Positions 1 to 4,569 of a DNA stretch of 5,205 bases are shown here, piece by piece. The notes beneath the pieces are model-generated. The model had not been told where the DNA came from. It made no database searches and worked only from the letters and a program-made list of their open reading frames with translations. The DNA comes from JBDIAR01 sp039812545. Lineage in GTDB: Bacteria > Actinomycetota > Actinomycetes > Actinomycetales > Dermatophilaceae. The stretch is from positions 1 to 5,205 of the forward strand of contig JBDIAR010000205.1 in assembly GCA_039812545.1 (NCBI GenBank), written 5' to 3'. Both the position numbers and the translations under genes were made by a program. How positions within the stretch are numbered: position 1 is the stretch's first letter; the number at the start of each line of letters is the position of its first letter.

Positions 1-75
1 ATCAGCGGACGGGCGACCTCGGCGGGGGCGGAGGAGCTGTTGGATGCGGCGGCCATGGAGGCGGGTACCGACTGA
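1..75 (+). CDS. C-terminal end of an unidentified protein (5' end outside window)
   Basis: Frame 1 is open from the window edge to a TGA at 73-75 and gives 24 residues ending in ...EELLDAAAMEAGTD. Third codon positions are almost all G or C, as in the clear genes here, which supports real coding on this strand. The tail is alanine- and acid-rich, and nothing in it identifies a family. It would be convergent with the cobalt operon that ends at 278. The final codons and stop (ACCGACTGA) fall inside the first copy of a 37-base direct repeat that recurs at 123, so the gene end has been shaped by, or copied into, the spacer. The opposite strand is also open over this short stretch, so the call is tentative. 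Confidence 0.45.
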   Translation: MSGRATSAGAEELLDAAAMEAGTD

Positions 76-159
76 CGTCGAGCCGCGAGGAACGAGCGGC
101 GACGGAGTCAGTCCAAACAAGCACCGACTGACGACGAGCTGTGAGGAACGAACAACGAC
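67..159. repeat. Diverged 37-base direct repeat, two copies 56 bases apart
   Basis: Copies lie at 67-103 and 123-159. They share ACCGACTGACG, then CGAGC, then GAGGAACGA, and finally CGAC. By eye 31 of 37 positions agree, and five of the six differences are C/T or A/G changes. The first copy covers the last two codons and the stop of the upstream reading frame, and the second is entirely non-coding. This looks like an old tandem duplication of a gene end, or two members of an intergenic repeat family. No protein or RNA role is visible. Confidence 0.6.
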
Positions 160-174
160 CCGCGCCTTTACGCC

Positions 175-245
175 AAAATCGCCCGATCGGGCGAAATTGT
201 GGGGTGCTGGGCGGGAACCACCGTCGAAATCGCCCGATCGGGCGA
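175..245 (-). terminator. Possible tandem terminator of the cobalt operon
   Basis: On the minus strand, the first transcript structure after the cbiO stop is the palindrome at 245-230 (stem TCGCCC/GGGCGA, loop GATC), followed by TTT. A second identical hairpin at 194-179 is followed by TTTT. Two GC-rich hairpins with short T runs just past the last operon gene, in a convergent spacer, fit termination. The T runs are short, and the same core also occurs upstream of the acetyltransferase gene, where no terminator is needed. Termination may therefore be incidental. Confidence 0.35.
176..200. repeat. Palindrome-cored intergenic repeat, copy 1
   Basis: The core TCGCCCGATCGGGCGA at 179-194 is a perfect 16-bp palindrome, preceded by AAA and followed by AATTGT. 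The whole 25-base block recurs exactly at 227-251. An 18-base part (183-200) also recurs at 3250-3267. The flanking AATTGT gives the element a direction, and all three copies point the same way. It could be a regulator site, a dispersed intergenic repeat or, read on the minus strand, a hairpin followed by TTTT. The sequence alone does not decide between these. Confidence 0.75.
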
Positions 246-251
246 AATTGT
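227..251. repeat. Palindrome-cored intergenic repeat, copy 2
   Basis: This is an exact 25-base copy of the element at 176-200, with the palindromic core at 230-245. The two cores are 51 bp apart centre to centre, close to five helical turns. Similarity continues past the block into GGGGT, with a three-base TGT insertion in this copy. It lies 26 bases beyond the cbiO stop codon. Confidence 0.75.
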
Positions 252-277
252 TGTGGGGTCGGCCCGGGGACTGGCGC

Positions 278-1147
278 TTACCCAAAGTGGCGTTGCGTGC
301 CGGCCGCGATGTCGGGCGGGCCCGGGTCGGCCAGTGCGGGTCGCAGGACGGCGGCGGTGGTGGTCACGTCGGTGGGTGCCGATGGAGGGGATAGATCCAG
401 TCGTTGCAGCAGGTCGATGACCCAGGGGGCGTGAAGTCGGGATCGGCGCAAGGTGGCGGCGTCGCCGAGCATACGGTGGGGTTCGCCCTGATCGACGCGG
501 CCCTCGCCGACGATGGCGACCTCGCCGGCCCAGGACAGGGCCAGGTCGACATCGTGGGTGGACAGCACCACGGTGGTGCCGTTGGCTTCCAGGCGGGTCA
601 GCGCGGCGAGCATTTCCTGTACGCCGTACGGGTCGAGTCCGGCGGTGGGTTCGTCCAGCAGCAGAATGCAGGGGCGCATGGCGATCGCACCGGCGATCGC
701 CACCCGTTTGCGTTGCCCGAACGACAGGTGATGCGTGGCCCGCTCGGCCAGGTCTTCGATGGCCAACAACTGCAAAGCCTCGCCCACCCGGTGCCGTACC
801 TCCGCATCGGGTAGGCCCATGTTGGTGGGGCCGAAGGAGACGTCGCGGGCGACGTCCGCGGAGAACAGCTGATCGTCAGGGTCTTGCAGAACCAGTTGCA
901 CCTGCTGCCGGTGTCGGGTCAGCGCCGCTTTGTCGTAGCTCAACGGGACCCCGTCCAGCAGCACCCGACCGCGCTGCGGTTTCAGCGCCCCGGACAGCAC
1001 CCGCAAGAGGGTCGTCTTGCCGGATCCGTTGGCGCCCAACAGGGCCAGCCGAGACCCCGGCGGCACGCACAGCCCGGCGCCGGTCAGGACCGGGATCGCG
1101 CCGAATGCGACATCGACGGCGACGGCTTCGATGCTGAGGTGCCCCAT
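278..1147 (-). CDS. cbiO: Cobalt ECF transporter ATP-binding protein CbiO
   Basis: This 289-residue ATPase powers the cobalt transporter by hydrolysing ATP on the cytoplasmic face and driving the CbiQ/CbiM membrane parts. All ABC motifs are visible: Walker A GANGSGKTT (38-46), Q-loop LVLQDPDDQLF with Q88, signature LSFGQRKRVA (141-150), Walker B ILLLDEP (161-167), D-loop AGLD (169-172) and the switch histidine in STHD (H198). The LSFGQ form and the DPDDQLF stretch are typical of CbiO and other ECF ATPases, rather than of classical importers. The ATG at 1147 lies one base after the cbiQ stop, so translation is probably coupled. The last 35 or so residues are proline/alanine-rich with no recognised domain and look dispensable. 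It is the last gene of the operon and ends in TAA. One ATPase gene suggests a CbiO homodimer. Confidence 0.96.
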   Translation of the reverse strand: MGHLSIEAVAVDVAFGAIPVLTGAGLCVPPGSRLALLGANGSGKTTLLRVLSGALKPQRGRVLLDGVPLSYDKAALTRHRQQVQLVLQDPDDQLFSADVARDVSFGPTNMGLPDAEVRHRVGEALQLLAIEDLAERATHHLSFGQRKRVAIAGAIAMRPCILLLDEPTAGLDPYGVQEMLAALTRLEANGTTVVLSTHDVDLALSWAGEVAIVGEGRVDQGEPHRMLGDAATLRRSRLHAPWVIDLLQRLDLSPPSAPTDVTTTAAVLRPALADPGPPDIAAGTQRHFG

Positions 1148-1148
1148 G

Positions 1149-1904
1149 TCAGCGCCCCACCAATAGTGACACGGCGGTGATGGCGCCCAGCAGCGCCGCG
1201 CTCGCGGCCACGAACGCCGCCGAGGCGCGACGGGGCGGATCGAGGGTGCGCAACGCGTCGACGTACCCCCGTCCGGCCAGCCCTTCTTCCATGCGCCGCG
1301 CCCGTTCCCAGGACCGCACGAACAGCGAGCCGGCCAACACCGCCAGCGAGGACAACCATCGCCGGTATGTCGTGTACCCCAGGCGAGCGGTTTGTGCTTC
1401 GTGGATCGCGCGCGCCGTCCCCAGCAGCACGAACAACAGCCGGTAGGTCAGGGAGGCGATCTCCACAGCGGCATCGGGCACCCGCATACGTCGCAGGCCG
1501 GCCAAGATGTCGACCATCGGGGTGGTGCATCCCAGCACGAACAGGGCCGCGGTCCCGGCCCACCCGTGGGCCAACAATGTCGCCGCGGTGGTGGCCGTGG
1601 CCGGGGTGATCGCGACCACGGGGTGCCCGTCCCAGGACACGCTGACCAGCACCGACAACGCCCCGGTGAGGATGAACGTGGTGGGGAGCCACAACGAGCG
1701 GGCCAGCAGCCGCGGCGCCACCCCGGCCGGACCGAGCAGGATGGCGACCGCGGTCAGGCCCACGAGGACGGTTCCCGGCCACGGCGGCAATAGCAACGCG
1801 GCGACGACCAGCCCCACGGACAGGAACGTCTTGTCCCGGACGGCACGGTGTCGCCAGGGACTACCCCACGCCGTGTCGTCCAGGATCAGTCCGGGCGCAC
1901 TCAC
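1149..1904 (-). CDS. cbiQ: Cobalt ECF transporter transmembrane protein CbiQ
   Basis: This 251-residue T component couples the ATPase to the cobalt-binding protein. Hydrophobic membrane segments lie around residues 26-58, 70-90, 105-125, 150-165 and 227-249. Between the last two is the long cytoplasmic coupling region. It contains SWERARRMEEGLAGRGY (198-214), in which ARR and GRG match the two Ala-Arg-Gly-type motifs that dock T components into the ATPase grooves. The GTG start at 1904 overlaps the cbiN stop as GTGA, and the reading frame ends one base before cbiO. Length and motif placement fit the CbiQ family. The substrate is inferred from the cbiM and cbiN neighbours and the upstream cobalamin riboswitch, because T components alone do not show specificity. 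Confidence 0.94.
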   Translation of the reverse strand: MSAPGLILDDTAWGSPWRHRAVRDKTFLSVGLVVAALLLPPWPGTVLVGLTAVAILLGPAGVAPRLLARSLWLPTTFILTGALSVLVSVSWDGHPVVAITPATATTAATLLAHGWAGTAALFVLGCTTPMVDILAGLRRMRVPDAAVEIASLTYRLLFVLLGTARAIHEAQTARLGYTTYRRWLSSLAVLAGSLFVRSWERARRMEEGLAGRGYVDALRTLDPPRRASAAFVAASAALLGAITAVSLLVGR

Positions 1905-2266
1905 GGCGGCGGTGGCGCGGCCGCGGACGCGGCGTCGGCTGCGGCGGCCAGCTCGGCGCAGCGGGCCTGCAGTTTCTCTACTTTGCGGCGGGAGCGCAGC
2001 GCACCCAAGCAGAAGCCGAGCAACCCTCCACCCAGCCCGGCCTGTAGGGCGAACAACCCGGTCGCGACCTCATCGCCGGGCGGTTCGAACAGCGGCGTGA
2101 ACCACTGCTGATAGCCCGGGTGGATCTCCTGGATAGCCGCCATGCCCGCGTCGTCGGCCCCGGCGAACTTCGCCTGCGCCGACGGCCGGGCCGCGATCAG
2201 ATATCCGCCGACCAGCAGCACGACGATTGCCAGCACCAGCGCCAGGTTGGTACGACGGCTGTTCAT
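1901..2266 (-). CDS. cbiN: Cobalt transport accessory protein CbiN
   Basis: This is the small membrane component that works with CbiM in Co2+ uptake. It is 121 residues from the ATG at 2266. Membrane helices lie at about 7-26 and 69-91. The loop between them carries the family's conserved stretch: FAGADDAG (34-41), then EIHPGYQQWFTPLFEPPGDE (47-66) and LFALQAGLGGGLLGF. I chose 2266 because its ATG overlaps the cbiM stop as ATGA and a GGGGG run sits seven bases upstream. An ATG at 2272 would add two residues but leaves that run only one base away. The cytoplasmic tail after the second helix (about 92-121) is basic, then alanine-rich, ending in four prolines. It seems longer than in typical CbiN and could form a short helix. 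The stop overlaps the cbiQ start. Confidence 0.93.
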   Translation of the reverse strand: MNSRRTNLALVLAIVVLLVGGYLIAARPSAQAKFAGADDAGMAAIQEIHPGYQQWFTPLFEPPGDEVATGLFALQAGLGGGLLGFCLGALRSRRKVEKLQARCAELAAAADAASAAAPPPP

Positions 2267-2988
2267 CGACATGCCCCCGCGTCCGTGGCCAGCGGGTCGC
2301 TGTCATCGGCGCCGACCTGGGGCACTGGAGGGTGCAACACGCCCAGGCGTTCCAACTCCGGGCGGGCCGAGCCGGTCAAGAAGCGGAGCACCAAGACCCC
2401 CAGCAGACCCTCCGCGATCGCCAACGGCACCTGGGTGACCGCGAAGATCCCGGCGAACTTCACGAACGCCCCGACGAAACCGCCCGCCGGATCCGGGAAG
2501 GCGAGCGCCAGCTCGATCGACGCGGTCACGTACGTGGACAGGTCGGCCAACGCCAACGCGGCGAAGATCCCGACCGCGAAGCGAACCCCCAGGCGGCGGC
2601 AGAGCAGATGGGCGCCGTACCCGACCCACGGCCCCACGACGCCCATCGAGAACACGTTGGCGCCCAACGTCGTGATCCCGCCGTGGGCCAGCAGCAACGC
2701 CTGGAAGACCAGCACGATGGTGGACAAGAACGCCATCACCGGCGGTTTGAACAACACCGCACCCAGCCCGGTACCGGTGGGGTGGCTGCTCGAACCGGTC
2801 ACCGACGGCAGCTTCAGCGCCGACAACACGAACGTGAACGCCCCCGAGGCTCCCAACAACAACCGGGTCTCGGGTTGGTCTTTGACCTTGCGGGCCACCG
2901 CCTTGGCGCCGTGGATCACGAACGGGGCCGATGCGGCATACCAGGCCACGCAATGCAGAGGGGGCAGAAAGCCTTCGGCGATGTGCAT
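2263..2988 (-). CDS. cbiM: Cobalt ECF transporter substrate-binding membrane protein CbiM
   Basis: This is the S component that binds Co2+ and sets specificity, 241 residues. The start is fixed by the N-terminus MHIAEGFLPP: in this family the amino-terminal Met-His pair is itself part of the metal site, so the in-frame ATG at 3066 is rejected. That longer form would also read through the riboswitch. A good ribosome binding site, AGGGA, lies seven bases ahead. The second metal-site histidine is H69 in GSSSHPTGTGLGA (65-77). AHGGITTLGANVFSMG (101-116) is another family hallmark. Multiple hydrophobic helices follow to about residue 205, then a short hydrophilic tail. It is the first gene of cbiMNQO. 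NikM nickel proteins are related, but cbiN and the cobalamin riboswitch favour cobalt. Confidence 0.96.
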   Translation of the reverse strand: MHIAEGFLPPLHCVAWYAASAPFVIHGAKAVARKVKDQPETRLLLGASGAFTFVLSALKLPSVTGSSSHPTGTGLGAVLFKPPVMAFLSTIVLVFQALLLAHGGITTLGANVFSMGVVGPWVGYGAHLLCRRLGVRFAVGIFAALALADLSTYVTASIELALAFPDPAGGFVGAFVKFAGIFAVTQVPLAIAEGLLGVLVLRFLTGSARPELERLGVLHPPVPQVGADDSDPLATDAGACR

Positions 2989-2992
2989 GAGC

Positions 2993-3026
2993 AGTTCCCT
3001 GTCTGGATTGCGCGTCCGATGGAACT
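2993..3026 (-). promoter_or_regulatory. Ribosome-binding-site sequestering helix of the cbiM leader
   Basis: On the minus strand, AGTTCC (3026-3021), directly after the riboswitch core, is complementary to GGAACT (2998-2993). The latter overlaps the cbiM Shine-Dalgarno AGGGA (3000-2996). The six-base helix would enclose a 22-base loop and hide the ribosome binding site. The loop contains CGCG (3014-3011), which can pair with CGCG (3089-3086) in a loop of the riboswitch. Cobalamin riboswitches use this kind of loop-loop contact to lock the OFF state. The pairings are visible by eye; the mechanism is inferred. Confidence 0.6.
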
Positions 3027-3029
3027 CCC

Positions 3030-3127
3030 GTGCCGGGCATGTATCTGACTCCCACCGCCCGGGCATCGAACGGTGATCACAGTGGCGCGACCGTCTCGGA
3101 CTTTCACCGAGTTCCAGGCGCCGGCAC
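3030..3127 (-). promoter_or_regulatory. Cobalamin riboswitch controlling cbiMNQO
   Basis: Read on the minus strand, the leader begins with GTGCCGG (3127-3121) and closes with CCGGCAC (3036-3030), a perfect seven-base outer stem. Between them come GGAACTCGGTGAAAGTCCG (3115-3097), with a CTCGG/CCGAG hairpin; CGCGCCACTGTGATCACC (3089-3072), containing the hallmark GCCACTG; and GGGAGTCAGATACATGCC (3053-3036), a B12-box sequence. This order and spacing match the conserved core of the cobalamin riboswitch family. The start of cbiM is about 40 bases further on, with a helix able to mask its ribosome binding site, so control is probably at translation initiation. Binding of a cobalamin would lower cobalt import. 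Whether it prefers adenosyl- or another cobalamin cannot be told here. Confidence 0.92.
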
Positions 3128-3138
3128 AGAATGGCCAG

Positions 3139-3167
3139 ACCCTACCACCGGGTCACCACCGGGTCAC
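3139..3167 (-). promoter_or_regulatory. Candidate promoter of the cbiMNQO operon
   Basis: On the minus strand, GTGACC (3167-3162) resembles a -35 box, and TAGGGT (3144-3139) matches the TAnnnT form of a -10 box. They are separated by exactly 17 bases. Transcription would start near 3132, a few bases before the riboswitch outer stem, which is where a leader start is expected. The -35 box and spacer are made of the 11-bp tandem repeat. Confidence 0.55.
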
Positions 3168-3173
3168 CACCGG
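3144..3173. repeat. 11-bp tandem repeat, 2.7 copies
   Basis: The unit ACCACCGGGTC occurs at 3144-3154 and 3155-3165, followed by ACCACCGG at 3166-3173, with no mismatch. An 11-bp period puts each copy on nearly the same face of the helix. The repeat overlaps the candidate -35 and spacer of the cbiM promoter, so it could be an array of regulator sites or a slippage-prone tract. Confidence 0.85.
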
Positions 3174-3175
3174 CT

Positions 3176-3187
3176 GGGGACGTCCCC
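3176..3187. repeat. 12-bp perfect palindrome in the divergent control region
   Basis: GGGGACGTCCCC reads the same on both strands. It lies nine bases upstream of the candidate cbiM -35 box and about 120 bases before the acetyltransferase start, so it could be an operator for either. I do not recognise the site as belonging to a known regulator, and a GC-rich palindrome of this size can also arise by chance. Confidence 0.4.
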
Positions 3188-3243
3188 GTGAGACGCCTCA
3201 TAGGACCCCCGCGGAGCGACCGCAGGGCGGGAATCGACGTGAT

Positions 3244-3267
3244 TTTCGACCGATCGGGCGAAATTGT
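3244..3267. repeat. Palindrome-cored intergenic repeat, copy 3
   Basis: The 18 bases at 3250-3267 are identical to those at 183-200 and 234-251. The palindromic core here, at 3246-3261, has one base changed (TCGACC in place of TCGCCC). Its TTT/AAA flanks (3244-3263) pair, unlike those of the other copies. It lies about 40 bases upstream of the acetyltransferase start. The element plus its next two bases contains TTGTCA (3264-3269), which resembles a -35 box, but I find no convincing -10 box at the right distance. Confidence 0.7.
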
Positions 3268-3305
3268 CAGGTCGGACCCCGCCCAAACCGACGATGATGT
3301 TGTCC

Positions 3306-4508
3306 ATGGCCGGATACACGATCCGCGAGGCCGGGGCGCAGGACGCCGAAGCCGTCTGGCAGTTGGGCAACGAGGCCTTCAACGGACTGCCCGAGCCGCC
3401 TCCGGCATACCCCGATCCGGTCCCCCCGGGCTGCTCGGTCCTGGTGACCTGCGATGCCACCGGCGCGATCGTGGGGAAGTGCCGGGACCGGCAGTTCGAC
3501 TCGTGGTGGAACGGCCGAGTCGTCCCGATCGCCGGGGTCGCCGGAGTGGTCGTCGACCCGGAACATCGCGGCGCCGGCCTGATGCGCCCGATGATCCGCG
3601 ACCTGTTGCGGCGGGCCCGCGAGCGCGGCGCGATCATGTCCACGCTCTTCCCGTCCGCGCCCGGCATCTACCGAGGCCTGGGTTACGAGACGGTATGCGC
3701 CTGGGACGTCGTCGAACTGCCCACGGCCGACCTGGCCGAGGTCCGCACCGACCCGGCGGTCACGCTCCGGCGGGCCAGACTCGAGGACGTCCCGACGATC
3801 CGGGCTCTGTATGCCACGTGGGCCTCTCGTTTCGACGGGCCGCTCGTGCGGGCCGGCGCCAATTTCCCGGCGAGTGACGGAGAACTCCTGTCCAGCTGTA
3901 CCGGAATCACGCTCGCCGAGGACGCCACCGGAGTGCAGGGGTATGCCGGGTGGCAGCGCCGGGGTTCGTACAGTTCCGACGGCCGCCTCGAGCTGGAGGA
4001 ACTCGTCGCCCTCACCCCCGGCGCGCTGCGTGGCCTGGTGGCCTCGCTCGGTTCCAATCACTCGGTGGCGCGCACGATCCGCCGGGTCGTCAACGGTCCC
4101 GATCCGATCGCCGCGCTGCTGCCACAGAGCCGCGGCATCACGATCCGCCAATCCCCTTACATGCTGGCCCTGCTCGACGTCCCCGCCGCCCTGCAGACCC
4201 TGGCCGCCCGCCGGGTCGCCGTGGACCTGACCTTCACGGTGACCGGCCACCCGCTCGACGACGACACGGCATACCGGCTGGTCGTCCGCGACGGCGAGGC
4301 GACCTGCGAAACCCTGAGCACGGTCGAACCAGGGGCTTCGGACGCATATCCCCTGGTCACCGCCGCCGGTCTGGCGGGTCTGGCGACGGGGGCGCTGCCG
4401 GTCGCCGATGCCCGCGACCGCGGCCTGCTCACCGGCCCGGACAATGACGACTGGTGCTGGGCAGCGGTGTTCGGCGGGCGCCCGATCCGGGTGTTCGACG
4501 GGTTCTGA
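3306..4508 (+). CDS. Eis-like GNAT family N-acetyltransferase
   Basis: This protein is predicted to transfer an acetyl group from acetyl-CoA to amines. From the ATG at 3306 it has 400 residues, close to the 402 of mycobacterial Eis. The N-terminal GNAT domain begins YTIREAGAQD. It carries the acetyl-CoA loop VVVDPEHRGAGL (81-92) and then PGIYRGLGYE (119-128), where Y122 aligns with the catalytic tyrosine of Eis. A second GNAT-like domain and an SCP2-like C-terminal domain are implied by the length and by alignment. The chain ends in phenylalanine (F400), whose free carboxylate acts as the base in Eis. In-frame ATGs at 3294 and 3297 would add three or four residues. No start has a clear ribosome binding site, so a leaderless message is possible. 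The substrate is unknown: Eis acetylates aminoglycosides and other amines, but resistance should not be assumed. Confidence 0.9.
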   Translation: MAGYTIREAGAQDAEAVWQLGNEAFNGLPEPPPAYPDPVPPGCSVLVTCDATGAIVGKCRDRQFDSWWNGRVVPIAGVAGVVVDPEHRGAGLMRPMIRDLLRRARERGAIMSTLFPSAPGIYRGLGYETVCAWDVVELPTADLAEVRTDPAVTLRRARLEDVPTIRALYATWASRFDGPLVRAGANFPASDGELLSSCTGITLAEDATGVQGYAGWQRRGSYSSDGRLELEELVALTPGALRGLVASLGSNHSVARTIRRVVNGPDPIAALLPQSRGITIRQSPYMLALLDVPAALQTLAARRVAVDLTFTVTGHPLDDDTAYRLVVRDGEATCETLSTVEPGASDAYPLVTAAGLAGLATGALPVADARDRGLLTGPDNDDWCWAAVFGGRPIRVFDGF

Positions 4509-4516
4509 GCGGATCC

Positions 4517-4541
4517 GCCGGGTTCCGGGCGCGAACCCGGC
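4517..4541 (+). terminator. Strong hairpin after the acetyltransferase gene
   Basis: GCCGGGTTC (4517-4525) and GAACCCGGC (4533-4541) form a perfect nine-base stem with a seven-base loop, starting eight bases after the TGA at 4508. No T run follows, as is common for terminator-like hairpins in high-GC actinobacteria. It could end or reduce the acetyltransferase message before cobC, or protect its 3' end. Confidence 0.55.
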
Positions 4542-4569
4542 CGGCCCAAACCGTGGCAGGGTGGGGGCC

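Larger units (their letters stand above)
76..277. other. Convergent intergenic spacer, repeat-rich
   Basis: These 202 bases separate the plus-strand gene ending at 75 from cbiO ending at 278 on the minus strand. I see no credible gene here. The short open frames that cross it run on into antisense of cbiO and have no family features. The spacer holds most of the diverged 37-base direct repeat and two exact 25-base copies of a palindromic element. Being between two gene ends, it is a natural place for transcription terminators. It has more A/T-rich patches than the coding regions. Confidence 0.7.

Noticed and set aside
176..251. Possible CRISPR array
   Set aside because: There are only two adjacent copies, the third is 3 kb away, and no regular spacer series or cas gene is present.
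176..251. Inverted repeats as ends of an insertion sequence
   Set aside because: The copies are direct, not inverted relative to each other, and no transposase frame lies between or beside them.
44..434. Overlapping small plus-strand frames in the convergent spacer
   Set aside because: They cross repeats and run into antisense of cbiO, and none has a ribosome binding site or a recognisable product.
2989..3066. N-terminal extension of cbiM from the ATG at 3066
   Set aside because: It would put hydrophilic residues before MHIAEG, whose N-terminal Met-His is part of the metal site in this family. It would also translate the riboswitch, and the ATG at 2988 has a good AGGGA site.
2120..3076. Long plus-strand open frame of 318 codons
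   Set aside because: It lies antisense to cbiM and cbiN, which have unmistakable family motifs, and its translation is low-complexity with no recognisable domain. Long antisense frames are expected in very GC-rich DNA.
3267..4250. Long minus-strand open frame antisense to the acetyltransferase
   Set aside because: Its product has no motif, while the plus strand encodes a full Eis-like protein with catalytic residues. It is a shadow of high-GC coding.
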